DNA of 64,000 bases from Burkholderiales bacterium (GCA_028379895.1 JAOEKQ010000003.1:62001-126000), one strand, 5' to 3'. Shown: positions 49,665-58,648, counted from the first letter of the stretch. Notes: generated by a model from the letters alone, not told the origin. Translations and numbers: made by a program.

Positions 49665-50072
49665 CTAAAATTGGTTTTTAAACTCACTAGAATCTTGAAC
49701 CTGCTTAGGTTTGGATTTCCAATTTGTTCTACGTGCCTTAATTTTCAGCCGAAGTTCATCGCGCCTAAAAAGGCGCATCACTAACGCCATAGGGGTAAAC
49801 AAACCATAATAAATAATTCCCATGACTATTGGGCTAACAATGAAACTCAACAATACTCCAAGTCTCATCCATACTCGGTTGAATGGCAACAACCAATCAG
49901 ACTTAAAAGTGGCTGTAATTATAAGAATACATGACAAAAGTACGAAGACAGTACTGGAAATAGGTAATGCCTGAAATCTCAAATAAGCGCCAAGAGCTCC
50001 AAATATAAAAGCAAAAAAATAACCAAATGATCTGTTTGACGGCAATTTAGGCTGCGTTGATTTTTTATGCAT
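49665..50072 (-). CDS. SxtJ-family membrane protein
   Basis: A 135-residue protein with three to four hydrophobic segments (about residues 16-34, 38-56, 70-95) and a basic C-terminal tail. The block FNRVWMRLGVLLSFIVSPIVMGIIYY is characteristic of SxtJ proteins, which accompany carbamoyltransferases in many bacteria and were named from the saxitoxin cluster. It is first in the three-gene unit. No toxin genes are present, so the name implies nothing about the product. Confidence 0.83.
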   Translation of the reverse strand: MHKKSTQPKLPSNRSFGYFFAFIFGALGAYLRFQALPISSTVFVLLSCILIITATFKSDWLLPFNRVWMRLGVLLSFIVSPIVMGIIYYGLFTPMALVMRLFRRDELRLKIKARRTNWKSKPKQVQDSSEFKNQF

Positions 50073-50112
50073 ACTCGCTATTAAACACGATTTTATAAAT
50101 AAACTCGCTATT
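50073..50112. repeat. 10-base direct repeat upstream of the SxtJ gene
   Basis: ACTCGCTATT occurs at 50073-50082 and again at 50103-50112, with 30 bases between starts, about three helical turns. It begins immediately before the SxtJ ATG, so one copy covers the region where its ribosome-binding site should be. It may be a regulator site or chance. Confidence 0.35.
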
Positions 50113-50297
50113 TTGGAGTATTTGCTCTAATTTAAGAAAGGACAGATTAGATGTGAATTACTGTCTGCTCCTTGACATTAGCGACCCTAGTTAGACATTA
50201 AGGCGGTGCTTATTAAATTAAAACGTATCGTGTTATATTACTTTTGTAGGTAATTTCTGAAGATTACCTTAGTTTAAATAATAACAAAGGAGGCGGC

Positions 50298-51443
50298 ATG
50301 GATAGAAGGAACTTTATAGACGCGGGTTTTAAGAGTGTGGCTCTAGCAGCAATCGCAAACTTAAACCCTTTCATGATTAAGTCTGCTTACGCACAAGAGG
50401 AAAAACAGTGGGACCAAGAAACATTCAAGTTTCCTTTAGGCGATTTTTCTCTGCACAGCGGCGAAATACTTAAAGATGCTTACCTACTAGTAGACATACA
50501 GGGGAAATTAAACTCTGCTAAAGATAATGCAATCATTTTTCCTACATGTTTTACGGGAAGTCACAACTTTAATTCGATGGCATATGGCGTTGGTCGTGCG
50601 CTTGATCCAACTAAATACGCGATCATTACGGCGTGCCAGATAAGTAGCGGTCACTCTTCGTCACCGAGTAACCAATCAAATGAACAAGGTGCGGCTAACT
50701 TTCCTCTAATCAACTATTACGATGATATCAATGCTCAAGATAAACTGATCACAGAATATTTTGGTATCTCTAATCCACTGTTGTACTTTGGTTTCTCGAT
50801 GGGCGCCCAACAAGCGTTTCATTGGGGCGCACTGCATGGGGCCAAAACTGGAGGTATCGTTCCATTGTGTGGGACCGCTAAAACGACTACTCAGAACTGG
50901 ATGGCCTTAGAAGGCTGTGTCAACGCGCTAGAGTTGGATCCGGCGTTTAACGCAGGTTCGTATACAGTAGCACCAACGATGGGCATTAACGCTTTTGCAC
51001 AAAACTACATTTCCCAATATTGTGCAGACGTGTACTACAAGAAAGGTCTACATTTAAAGACTTTTGGAGAGCATAAGGATCTTCGAGCATATCGTGACTT
51101 CTTTAATGGTTACTTTAATAGCCTAGACGCAAACGATTTATTGAGTATGGTTAAAAAATGGCAGGCTGGAGATCTGGGTAATCATTCGCAATTTGGCGGC
51201 GATTGGAAAAAGGCCTTAGCGAACGTGAGTTGTCCTGCTTTAGTTATGCCTAGTACGAGTGATATATGCTTCCCGCCCAGGGATAATGTACCTGAGGTCG
51301 CAGAGATGCCGGATGCAAAGCTCATTCCAATCGAGTCGGATTACGGACACTTGGTTGGATGCATGACCGAGATAGCCGGAAGCAAAGAAGACATCAAGTT
51401 CATTGATGATCAACTCAAAGCTTTTCTTAAAAAGATCGGTTAA
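50298..51443 (+). CDS. Tat-exported alpha/beta hydrolase, MetX-like
   Basis: A 381-residue hydrolase of the homoserine O-acetyltransferase-like branch. The Tat-type signal has arginines at 3 and 4 (MDRRNFIDAGF) and cleaves near SAYAQE, residue 32. The nucleophile S167 lies in FGFSMGAQQAFHWG, and the likely catalytic His in ESDYGHLVG near the C terminus. Genuine MetX enzymes are cytoplasmic, so an exported relative more likely acts as an esterase or peptidase on an unknown periplasmic substrate. The start has a perfect AAGGAGG site, and a terminator follows. Confidence 0.85.
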   Translation: MDRRNFIDAGFKSVALAAIANLNPFMIKSAYAQEEKQWDQETFKFPLGDFSLHSGEILKDAYLLVDIQGKLNSAKDNAIIFPTCFTGSHNFNSMAYGVGRALDPTKYAIITACQISSGHSSSPSNQSNEQGAANFPLINYYDDINAQDKLITEYFGISNPLLYFGFSMGAQQAFHWGALHGAKTGGIVPLCGTAKTTTQNWMALEGCVNALELDPAFNAGSYTVAPTMGINAFAQNYISQYCADVYYKKGLHLKTFGEHKDLRAYRDFFNGYFNSLDANDLLSMVKKWQAGDLGNHSQFGGDWKKALANVSCPALVMPSTSDICFPPRDNVPEVAEMPDAKLIPIESDYGHLVGCMTEIAGSKEDIKFIDDQLKAFLKKIG

Positions 51444-51478
51444 TTTTTATAAAAATAAATGTAGTAAGGTCTAATTTA

Positions 51479-51510
51479 GGGTCTTTTATGTTCTCATAAA
51501 AGACCCTTTT
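51479..51510 (+). terminator. rho-independent terminator after the MetX-like hydrolase gene
   Basis: GGGTCTTTTATG (51479-51490) pairs perfectly with CATAAAAGACCC (51495-51506) around a four-base loop, followed by TTTT. It lies 36 bases after the stop. Confidence 0.92.
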
Positions 51511-51559
51511 CTATGACCAATAAATGTTCCTCTTTGTTGTTATTCTTCCTAACAACATT

Positions 51560-51598
51560 AAAAAAAAACCAGACCAGTCCGACTGGACCAATCTGGTT
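51560..51598 (-). terminator. rho-independent terminator after proteorhodopsin
   Basis: Arms at 51569-51580 and 51585-51596 pair over 12 positions (nine Watson-Crick and three G-T) around a four-base loop. Read on the minus strand, a run of eight or nine Ts follows. It isolates the opsin gene as a single transcript. Confidence 0.88.
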
Positions 51599-51656
51599 TT
51601 GTACTTCGAAAAATCTCAGGTCAGAACAATGTCGTACCCGAGATTCTAAGCTCAAC

Positions 51657-52421
51657 CTATGATTTTGCTGAGAACTCCTCGTTTGCTGCCCACCAAATGA
51701 ACAGACCAAACGCGATTTTGTTGAGCACGTCAGCTAGGTTGTACACGATGTTCAAAGTACCAACATCGGTGCCGCCTGCCAGATAGCCAAGGAAATATCC
51801 AATTGGATAGATCGCCCAACCAAGCGTAACAGTCCACTTCATCAGGCCATATGCCTTTTTGACAGCAGAAGACGCCTGAGCAGCAGCAACTTTACTTGCC
51901 TCACCCGCGAAGATCTCGTAGAGGATATAAGCCCAACCAATCATCCCGATTACGAAACCGACAGTCACGTCCATGTAGCCCGCTTCGCCCATGTATCCGG
52001 GGACCAGCATTACTAACGTTCCAACTAATAGTCTCCAGAAGATACCTCCAGATACTTTAGTAATCGCAGCAAGGATCAGATAGAACTCGATCATCAATAG
52101 CGGAACCGTTAAGAGCCAATCGATATATCTAAAATCCGTTGGCGTGTCACCGGTGGCAACCCATACTTCGCGCATGTACATATAGTGAAATGCTGCAATG
52201 AAAGTAACGAGCGCGCTAACTGTTAGCGATGTCGCCCACTTACCACCGATTTTCAGCGCTTCCATCAAGAAAAAGATAGTAGCGGCTGCAAGTGCCATTG
52301 AAATTAGCCAAAACGAGTAACCAACGAAGTCTCCTGATTCGAGCATCATGGTCTCCGCAAAAGCTGATTGAGCGGTAAGCATACCAACTAAACCCGCGCC
52401 AATTTTTTGTTTTACGTTCAT
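51657..52421 (-). CDS. proteorhodopsin, green-tuned light-driven proton pump
   Basis: A seven-helix retinal protein of 254 residues with a cleavable N-terminal signal (to about residue 22). Key residues align to the reference green proteorhodopsin with an offset of four: proton acceptor D101 (RYIDWLLTVP), its partner H79, proton donor E112 (LLMIEFYL), counter-ion D231 and retinal-binding K235 (LADVLNKIAFG). Position 109, equivalent to 105, is Leu, the green-absorbing state. The acceptor-Thr-donor set (D101, T105, E112) is that of outward proton pumps. GGAG lies 8 to 10 bases before the ATG. The gene diverges from the retinal operon. Confidence 0.98.
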   Translation of the reverse strand: MNVKQKIGAGLVGMLTAQSAFAETMMLESGDFVGYSFWLISMALAAATIFFLMEALKIGGKWATSLTVSALVTFIAAFHYMYMREVWVATGDTPTDFRYIDWLLTVPLLMIEFYLILAAITKVSGGIFWRLLVGTLVMLVPGYMGEAGYMDVTVGFVIGMIGWAYILYEIFAGEASKVAAAQASSAVKKAYGLMKWTVTLGWAIYPIGYFLGYLAGGTDVGTLNIVYNLADVLNKIAFGLFIWWAANEEFSAKS

Positions 52422-52783
52422 ATGTTGATCTCCAAATAAATTAAATTGTTTAATTTTAATTTTCGCTTGAATTACGCTTTAATTATTGTTTTGGCAGTTT
52501 GTAGCTAGCCTGCGGAACCCTTGCGACCACGACAGCATAGCCTATTTTTTCATGAATTTCTTGTATCTTTGTTAATCACGATCAACGTCACTGAACTTTT
52601 ATACCAAGGACGTTACTCAGTGTTATCTTATTAACTTAAAAATTGGCTTTGAATACCAACGATATAAGCATCATACTAAAGGCAGCTTAAGTGTATTTTT
52701 CCCACACGAAACCTAAAAAGTCACTTTAGAACAGTCTCTTAAAGCAAAAATTTTAATAATTACGCGAATTTGAGTTCAATTCA
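52422..52783. promoter_or_regulatory. proteorhodopsin/crtI divergent control region
   Basis: This 362-base stretch must hold the promoters of both the opsin gene and the crt operon. Two similar elements, ACGTCACTGA (52585-52594) and ACGTTACTCA (52610-52619), lie 25 bases apart, and CACTGA (52589) is inverted as TCAGTG (52617-52622). Both are upstream of the crt promoter candidate. I found no convincing opsin promoter. No small gene is supported. Confidence 0.5.
52649..52677 (+). promoter_or_regulatory. candidate promoter of the crtI-crtB-crtY-blh operon
   Basis: TTGAAT (52649-52654) and CATACT (52672-52677) are exactly 17 bases apart and match the -35 and -10 consensus at four of six positions each. 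The leader to the crtI ATG would be about 100 bases. Confidence 0.45.
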
Positions 52784-54343
52784 ATGAACAGGAAATTTTC
52801 TACGATAGATAACAATTTATATCAAAAAAACATGACTTCCTCAGGAAAAAATAAACAAGTTGTTGTCGTTGGCGCTGGTTTCGGTGGTATAGCTGCTGCG
52901 TTACGTGCCCGGGCAAATGGCTATGATGTAACACTATTAGATCGCCTTTCACAAATCGGAGGACGGGCTCAAACATTTCGCCGAGATGGTTTTAAACACG
53001 ACGCCGGTCCTACTGTGATTACTGCGCCGTTTCTTTTCGAGGAATTATTTACACTCTTCGGAAAAAATGCGAATGACTACTACACAGCGGTGGCACTAGA
53101 CACATGGTATGAGTTCATTTTCGAGGATAACAAAAAGTTTTGTTACACCGGCGATATCGAACATACATATGAAGAAATTCGAAAATTCGATGAAGAAGAT
53201 GTTGCCGGCTACCAAAATCTTTTAAAAGCTTCAGAAAAAATATTCGAAGTAGGCTTCACTCAACTTGCGGCCAAACCGTTTACATCTTTTTTTCAAATGA
53301 TAAAACTGATACCCAAATTGATCAAACTGCGTAGTTATAAAACAGTGTATCAATTGGTTTCCTCGTATATTAAAAACCCGTACCTGAGAAAAGTATTCTC
53401 AATGCATCCGTTGCTCGTTGGCGGTAATCCCTATTCAACTACCTCGATCTATACGCTAATTCACTATCTGGAGCGTAAATGGGGAATTCATTTCATCATG
53501 GGTGGTACTTCGGCGCTTGTCAGCTCGCTAGAAACGCTCATGGTAGAGGAAGGTATTAAAATACAAACAGATTTCGACGTAGCGAGCATCAATATTGACC
53601 AACGAACTAAGCGTGTCACAGAAGTAATTGACGTTGACGGTAATAAAATAAAGGCAGATCTCGTTATCTATAACGGAGATCCCAGTTACGCATATCAAAA
53701 TCTGTTTTCGCAAAAACTGAAAAAACCGTTAAGTATGAAACCGGCATCACTAACTCAGTACTCGATGGGACTCTTTGTTCTCTACTTCGGAACAACCCGA
53801 AAATATGAGGAGGTAGCTCACCACACCATTTGGCTGGGGAAACGTCATAAGGAATTGTTACGAGATATATTCGAAAACAAAAAGCTTACAGAGGACTTCT
53901 CACTTTATATCCATCGCCCTACTGCAACAGATCCAAGTTTCGCTCCAGACAATTGCGATAGCTTCTATGTGTTGTGTCCGGTACCTAACCTCCAATCCGG
54001 GACGGATTGGAGTATTGAAGGTCCGAAACTCCAAAAACGCATCGTCAGCGCGCTCAGCGACTCAATGCTGCCTCAGTTAGAGCAACACATAGTGGCAGAC
54101 TTTTGGATGAGCCCCGAAGACTTTTTGACTGAATATAAAAGCGTTTGGGGTGCTGGATTCTCTATAGCCCCTTTATTTTCTCAGTCCGCTTATTTTCGTT
54201 TCAAAAATCAAGACCCAAAAATAAAAAATCTATTCTTTGTGGGTGCGGGAGTTCATCCCGGTGCAGGACTGCCTGGAGTCGTTAGTTCTGCTAAGGTAAC
54301 TGAAACATTAATCAAACGTTATATGAAGTCAACGCAAACTTAG
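52784..54343 (+). CDS. crtI: phytoene desaturase
   Basis: CrtI is a membrane-associated FAD enzyme that introduces four double bonds into phytoene to give lycopene. The FAD-binding GAGFGGIAAALRA begins near residue 31, followed by the typical DRLSQIGGRAQTFRRDGF. The C-terminal carotenoid-oxidase signature is seen in VGAGVHPGAGLPGVVSSAKVT. At 519 residues it is slightly long; an internal ATG at 52832 would remove 16 non-conserved residues. It is first in the crtI-crtB-crtY-blh operon, 29 bases before crtB. Confidence 0.95.
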   Translation: MNRKFSTIDNNLYQKNMTSSGKNKQVVVVGAGFGGIAAALRARANGYDVTLLDRLSQIGGRAQTFRRDGFKHDAGPTVITAPFLFEELFTLFGKNANDYYTAVALDTWYEFIFEDNKKFCYTGDIEHTYEEIRKFDEEDVAGYQNLLKASEKIFEVGFTQLAAKPFTSFFQMIKLIPKLIKLRSYKTVYQLVSSYIKNPYLRKVFSMHPLLVGGNPYSTTSIYTLIHYLERKWGIHFIMGGTSALVSSLETLMVEEGIKIQTDFDVASINIDQRTKRVTEVIDVDGNKIKADLVIYNGDPSYAYQNLFSQKLKKPLSMKPASLTQYSMGLFVLYFGTTRKYEEVAHHTIWLGKRHKELLRDIFENKKLTEDFSLYIHRPTATDPSFAPDNCDSFYVLCPVPNLQSGTDWSIEGPKLQKRIVSALSDSMLPQLEQHIVADFWMSPEDFLTEYKSVWGAGFSIAPLFSQSAYFRFKNQDPKIKNLFFVGAGVHPGAGLPGVVSSAKVTETLIKRYMKSTQT

Positions 54344-54372
54344 TTGAGCAAAAGTAATCTGTTTTTTACAAT

Positions 54373-55290
54373 ATGGATTTCAATATAACTTCTTTTTCCA
54401 AAAACAGCCTTCGCCAGCACGGTAGGACCTTTTGGCTTGCGTCATTTTTTCTCCCAAAGAGGCAGGCAGTCCAAGCCACAGAGCTATATGCCTTTTGCCG
54501 ACTGATTGACAATGTGGCTGATGACGCCACCAACGACAATAAAAATATCCTACAAGAACTGAGCGTATATTTTAATAATAAAGGAGCCATTCCTAACGCT
54601 CTATCCATTACAGAAAAAGAATTAATCGTAAAACTCAAAACCTCATACCTCGACATAAGTATTATTCAAGAACTATTGAATGGGCTCAAGGGTGATCTCG
54701 AAACAATTGAGTTTAGTCGACAATCTCAGCTTCTTCGTTACGCTTATTCAGTTGCCGGGACTGTCGGGATACTAATGAGTAACATTATGTGCTGCCAAGG
54801 AAAAGAGGCTAAGTTCCATGCGATTGATCTTGGGATTGCCATGCAATTAACCAATATTGCGAGAGATGTCCTTGAAGACGCTGAACTGGGTAGAAAGTAT
54901 ATCCCGATGATCCCAAGTATCGAGGAAATTAAGACAAAAATACTGAATGAAAACGTAAATCAAAATCTTGAAACGGTTATTCATTTATCTGAAATTTACT
55001 ATAAGTCTGGCTTGGAGGGACTTATATACCTACCAAGGAAAATGCGGCCATGCGTCTACATAATGGCGACACTATATCGAGCGATATCTAGAAAATTAAA
55101 AAACAATGGTCTAAATTGGCAAGAAGGTCGAACGGTACTTAGTCCAATTGAAAAAATATGGTTAGTAGTACGGTCCATACCGTTTTGCTTGTGGCTAATG
55201 GCGTCATTCAAATCCAGTACGAGAAAAATTAAAGCGCATCAAACTGATTTGCACAAAGACTTGAACGGTTTGCCTGACACCCATCAATGA
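54373..55290 (+). CDS. crtB: phytoene synthase
   Basis: CrtB condenses two geranylgeranyl diphosphates to phytoene. The two Asp-rich motifs are FCRLIDNVADD (about residues 40-50) and LTNIARDVLEDAELGRKYIP (about 161-180). At 305 residues it is standard. It ends in an overlap with crtY (ATGA). Its substrate GGPP needs a CrtE-type synthase, which is not in this window. Confidence 0.95.
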   Translation: MDFNITSFSKNSLRQHGRTFWLASFFLPKRQAVQATELYAFCRLIDNVADDATNDNKNILQELSVYFNNKGAIPNALSITEKELIVKLKTSYLDISIIQELLNGLKGDLETIEFSRQSQLLRYAYSVAGTVGILMSNIMCCQGKEAKFHAIDLGIAMQLTNIARDVLEDAELGRKYIPMIPSIEEIKTKILNENVNQNLETVIHLSEIYYKSGLEGLIYLPRKMRPCVYIMATLYRAISRKLKNNGLNWQEGRTVLSPIEKIWLVVRSIPFCLWLMASFKSSTRKIKAHQTDLHKDLNGLPDTHQ

Positions 55291-56399
55291 TCGATAACTC
55301 CATGACTGAAGTTACCATTATTGGGGCAGGTATTTCTGGCCTTCTTATTGCTCGTCATCTCGTTGACAAAGGCGCTTCAGTCACACTTGTAGGTCCGGAA
55401 GACAAAAGACAGCAAACGTTGTGTACATGGAGAAATATGCGACCTCCCGAGTATTACAATGAACACGTAATAGGTAGATGGAACACATGGCAATTCGGAG
55501 CGAACGATACAAATATAGTTCAGCAATCGGATAGCTATTGGTACGAGGCATTAGACGGGTTATCTTTAAAAATCGCTCTAGAGCAATATCTGTCCACGCA
55601 ACCAAGGCTCACCCGCATTAAAGAATTAGCTAATACTGAGAAAAAACCGAATCAAGCTTTCCAAATTGACACAGCATCCAGCTCTTTTACATCACTTTAT
55701 CTTCTTGATTCGCGTCCCCCTCATTTCTCAGCTAAGGGTTTAATTCAACAATTTTATGGTATCGCTACCCATTGTGACCAAGCGCATATAATCACTAAAC
55801 ATCCTATCTTGATGGATTTTAATATCCCTCAAATAAACCCAGACAGCGTAGCCTTCATCTACGTGATTCCCCTGGGTCAAGAATCAGTATTAGTAGAAGC
55901 AACACTTTTTGGAATCTCGACAGTAGAGGAATCGATACTTAAAAATTTAGCCCAAAATTGGATAAAAGAGAACTGTAGCTCGAAACATGTGAATAATTCA
56001 CTGATTTTCGAGGAAAAAGGGATTATTCCAATGGGTCCAGTCGCATTCACAAATAACGGAAAACCCGCTGGAATCGCAGCAGGTTCGGCTCGACAAAGTT
56101 CAGGCTACTCACTACGGGGACTAGAACGACAGATCAAACAGTTCGAAGATTTTAATGACTTAACTGCGTTATCCCATTCACCATATTCGAGCCTATCAAC
56201 ATGGATGGATAAACTGTTTTTAAAGGTCATTCGCAACAATCCTTCTTTAGGTAAGCCTATATTCAGCGCAATGGGGCAATCGTTAACAGGTGATCAATTT
56301 GCAGCTTTCATGGCTGATGACTTCTCAATCAAGGATGGTTTAAAGATAATACGTGCACTTCCTAAAATACCGTTTCTCAGAGCTTTAGTATCCAAATGA
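55287..56399 (+). CDS. crtY: lycopene beta-cyclase, CrtY type
   Basis: This cyclase converts lycopene to beta-carotene. The N-terminal dinucleotide-binding motif GAGISGLLIARHL (about residues 12-24) is followed by the lycopene-cyclase-like central and C-terminal parts. The sequence is divergent, and typical CrtY motifs are weaker than in cultured strains. Position between crtB and blh makes the role firm by context. At 370 residues the length fits. The start overlaps crtB by four bases. Confidence 0.85.
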   Translation: MIDNSMTEVTIIGAGISGLLIARHLVDKGASVTLVGPEDKRQQTLCTWRNMRPPEYYNEHVIGRWNTWQFGANDTNIVQQSDSYWYEALDGLSLKIALEQYLSTQPRLTRIKELANTEKKPNQAFQIDTASSSFTSLYLLDSRPPHFSAKGLIQQFYGIATHCDQAHIITKHPILMDFNIPQINPDSVAFIYVIPLGQESVLVEATLFGISTVEESILKNLAQNWIKENCSSKHVNNSLIFEEKGIIPMGPVAFTNNGKPAGIAAGSARQSSGYSLRGLERQIKQFEDFNDLTALSHSPYSSLSTWMDKLFLKVIRNNPSLGKPIFSAMGQSLTGDQFAAFMADDFSIKDGLKIIRALPKIPFLRALVSK

Positions 56400-56400
56400 T

Positions 56401-57222
56401 ATGCCTTTAATTGACTACCTATCTTTACTTGCCATAGTCATCATTGGCATCCCTCACGGTGCGTTAGACTTGGATCTCGCGGTAGCTGGAAATTCTGCTT
56501 CTCGGCAAAGACTAAGTAAGATTTTTTTAATATACGTCGCGATAGCAGTTTTGTCTTTCATAACATGGCATCTAATCCCAACAACCGCCCTGGTTACTTT
56601 CTTGTTACTTAGTACGATTCACTTCGGGCGTGCTAATCCGCTTCTTATAAATTATAAAAATAAGAGTAGCTTAGATGCCTTGAGCAGTTCAATTGTATTC
56701 CAGGGTGGTTTAACTACGATATTCCTTCCCTACCTATATTGGGATGAAATAAAGAATCTCTTTACGAGTCTCGGTGCTGATATCGTAGCACTCCAATTCA
56801 TTGGCATTTTCGCAGTCATTGTCTGGGCTACATCGACAGCAATAGCGACTTTTCACCACCGCAGCAAATGGCTTTATATTTGTCTAGCGAGCCTAATGGT
56901 ATTCATTTATTTCAAACAGGTTTTTACACCTCTATTACTATTTTCAATCTTTTTTTGCATTCTTCACTCAATCCCACATTATTTAAAGGCATCACGTGAA
57001 ATTGGTAAATCCCCAAAAAAACCACCAGTAACATTTTTAATTAACACAGTGGTCGCTTGGATTATTGTAGCCGCTGTTTCACTATTTTTTTACCGAAGTC
57101 AAAACATCAACTCATCAACTTTAAACGCTATATTTTCAGTTCTTTTCGCATTAACTATTCCTCATATGCTCTTAGTTGACCTTTTATTACCTAAGAGATT
57201 AAATAATTGGAAAATCTCATGA
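56401..57222 (+). CDS. blh: beta-carotene 15,15'-dioxygenase (Brp/Blh family)
   Basis: Blh is an integral-membrane iron enzyme that cleaves beta-carotene into two retinals, the chromophore of proteorhodopsin. The protein has six to eight membrane segments. The iron-binding His residues appear in GIPHGALDLD (near residue 19), TIHFGRANP, CILHSIPHYLK and FALTIPHMLLVD. At 273 residues it is typical. The ATG begins one base after the crtY stop. It is last in the operon, with no clear terminator before the convergent gene at 57296. Confidence 0.93.
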   Translation: MPLIDYLSLLAIVIIGIPHGALDLDLAVAGNSASRQRLSKIFLIYVAIAVLSFITWHLIPTTALVTFLLLSTIHFGRANPLLINYKNKSSLDALSSSIVFQGGLTTIFLPYLYWDEIKNLFTSLGADIVALQFIGIFAVIVWATSTAIATFHHRSKWLYICLASLMVFIYFKQVFTPLLLFSIFFCILHSIPHYLKASREIGKSPKKPPVTFLINTVVAWIIVAAVSLFFYRSQNINSSTLNAIFSVLFALTIPHMLLVDLLLPKRLNNWKIS

Positions 57223-57295
57223 AAATAGTTAGCTACATTCCATGCATCTCATGGACAATCAGTTGCGTAAAAAAAATGTTTTGATCAGAAAAATA

Positions 57296-58648
57296 TTAAA
57301 AATAATGTCTTCCCTCAAAGAAAAACAACTTATTTGCCTCTTGAATGCCGAATATGGTGTCGGGCCCACCTCGAAAATACTCCACTCCAGAGATCACTTT
57401 GAGTTGGTCACTCATTGCATATGTAAGCTCGGGACGAATAAGGAACCCATGACGAGATAAAAGTGTCGCCCCAGACACTTCCAGCTTAAGGGTTTCGTTA
57501 AGCCAATTCTTCCCTAATCTAAAATTTAAACCATATTCATCTGGATCAAGTTGGTTATTTGTCAGCGCGGACAAAGATGCTACGGTCCTTATGCTCTCTT
57601 CAGCTATCTGACGAGGGTCTTGATAGTTAGATACCTGACGATAAAACAACTGAGTTGTCAAACTCAGGTCATCGCCAAAGTCGCGTTCCACAGCGAAAAC
57701 GCTATAGAGCGAATTATTCTTAACATTTGGGTTATTGCCTTTAGAGTCTTTCGTTTTTGTAAACGAAATTTCTGCAGCATAGCGATTTGAACCGCCGATC
57801 GTAGCAATGTCTGCGCCGAATATCTCTACATCATTATAAGTTTCAGTTACTAACAGATCACCTCCGTGTGAACCGGATACTGAGAAGTCAGAGTTTAAGT
57901 CGACACCATTAAAATAAGAGATAGACCAATCAAACTCACCGCCAGACTGATCAAACTTTAATGCATACTGGTTATTATTTTCAGGGACATTTTTTATAAA
58001 CCGAATTCCTGGCAGCTTAACTCTCGCCAGTTTATTCGGCTCAAAATGCTCGATCCATATCGCAGTAAAGCTAGAATAAGAGCCAAAGATTTTGCTTATT
58101 TTTATTGCCTCGGTACCGAACCGATCTTCGTCAACCTCTGGGAATAGGCGCGTGAAATCGCGAGGTGTTAAATTATCGGTTGGGTTAAGTCGATCAGCCC
58201 TTCCCCATGCCACGATCTGCCGACCCAGTCGATAGTCCCAGTCTCCCGATCTAAAGTGAAGGTAAGCCTCTTTCATATAGCTATCAACGTTGCCTTTTCC
58301 GAATGTATCTTCATCATATGCATAGGTCTCCAAATACATCGTTAAGCCTCTTCTTAAGCGTTTGTCTAATTTCAGCCACACAGAGCTGGCAAAGAAGTGA
58401 CTATCGCTGTCACTTAACCGATTAGAGGACCAGTAACTACTGCGCAAAGAACCAGTTACGCCATAGTCGTTGAGATTCGAGGACCACCCCCTTGTGTCCC
58501 CTTTTGGTGATAGTAATAGTGCGTCAAGTCGATCATTTTTAAGTTCTTGCGCGAAACAAACAGGTGTCTTAAGAAGCAAAATTAAAAATAAAACGAGCCA
58601 AAAACCAGGGGGTCGTTTATTGTTTGTCAGGAAAAAATCACTGCTCAT
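57296..58648 (-). CDS. DUF1302-like outer-membrane beta-barrel
   Basis: After a signal peptide (hydrophobic segment about residues 15-32, cleavage near CFAQEL) the 450-residue chain is made of alternating strands and aromatic girdles and ends in GRHYF, the C-terminal Phe typical of outer-membrane barrels. The block YRLGRQIVAWGRADRLNPTD is typical of DUF1302-like proteins. It overlaps the LolA-like gene by four bases (ATGA). It probably works with that protein and the RND permease in moving lipid-like material to or from the outer membrane (inference). Confidence 0.8.
   Translation of the reverse strand: MSSDFFLTNNKRPPGFWLVLFLILLLKTPVCFAQELKNDRLDALLLSPKGDTRGWSSNLNDYGVTGSLRSSYWSSNRLSDSDSHFFASSVWLKLDKRLRRGLTMYLETYAYDEDTFGKGNVDSYMKEAYLHFRSGDWDYRLGRQIVAWGRADRLNPTDNLTPRDFTRLFPEVDEDRFGTEAIKISKIFGSYSSFTAIWIEHFEPNKLARVKLPGIRFIKNVPENNNQYALKFDQSGGEFDWSISYFNGVDLNSDFSVSGSHGGDLLVTETYNDVEIFGADIATIGGSNRYAAEISFTKTKDSKGNNPNVKNNSLYSVFAVERDFGDDLSLTTQLFYRQVSNYQDPRQIAEESIRTVASLSALTNNQLDPDEYGLNFRLGKNWLNETLKLEVSGATLLSRHGFLIRPELTYAMSDQLKVISGVEYFRGGPDTIFGIQEANKLFFFEGRHYF

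Noticed and set aside
50173-50201. Perfect -35 box TTGACA upstream of the MetX-like hydrolase
   Set aside because: No acceptable -10 box lies 16 to 18 bases downstream (ACATTA is poor), so I did not call a promoter.
57242-57460. 72-codon frame after blh
   Set aside because: It lies mostly antisense to the DUF1302-like gene, has no clear start signal and looks like a shadow.
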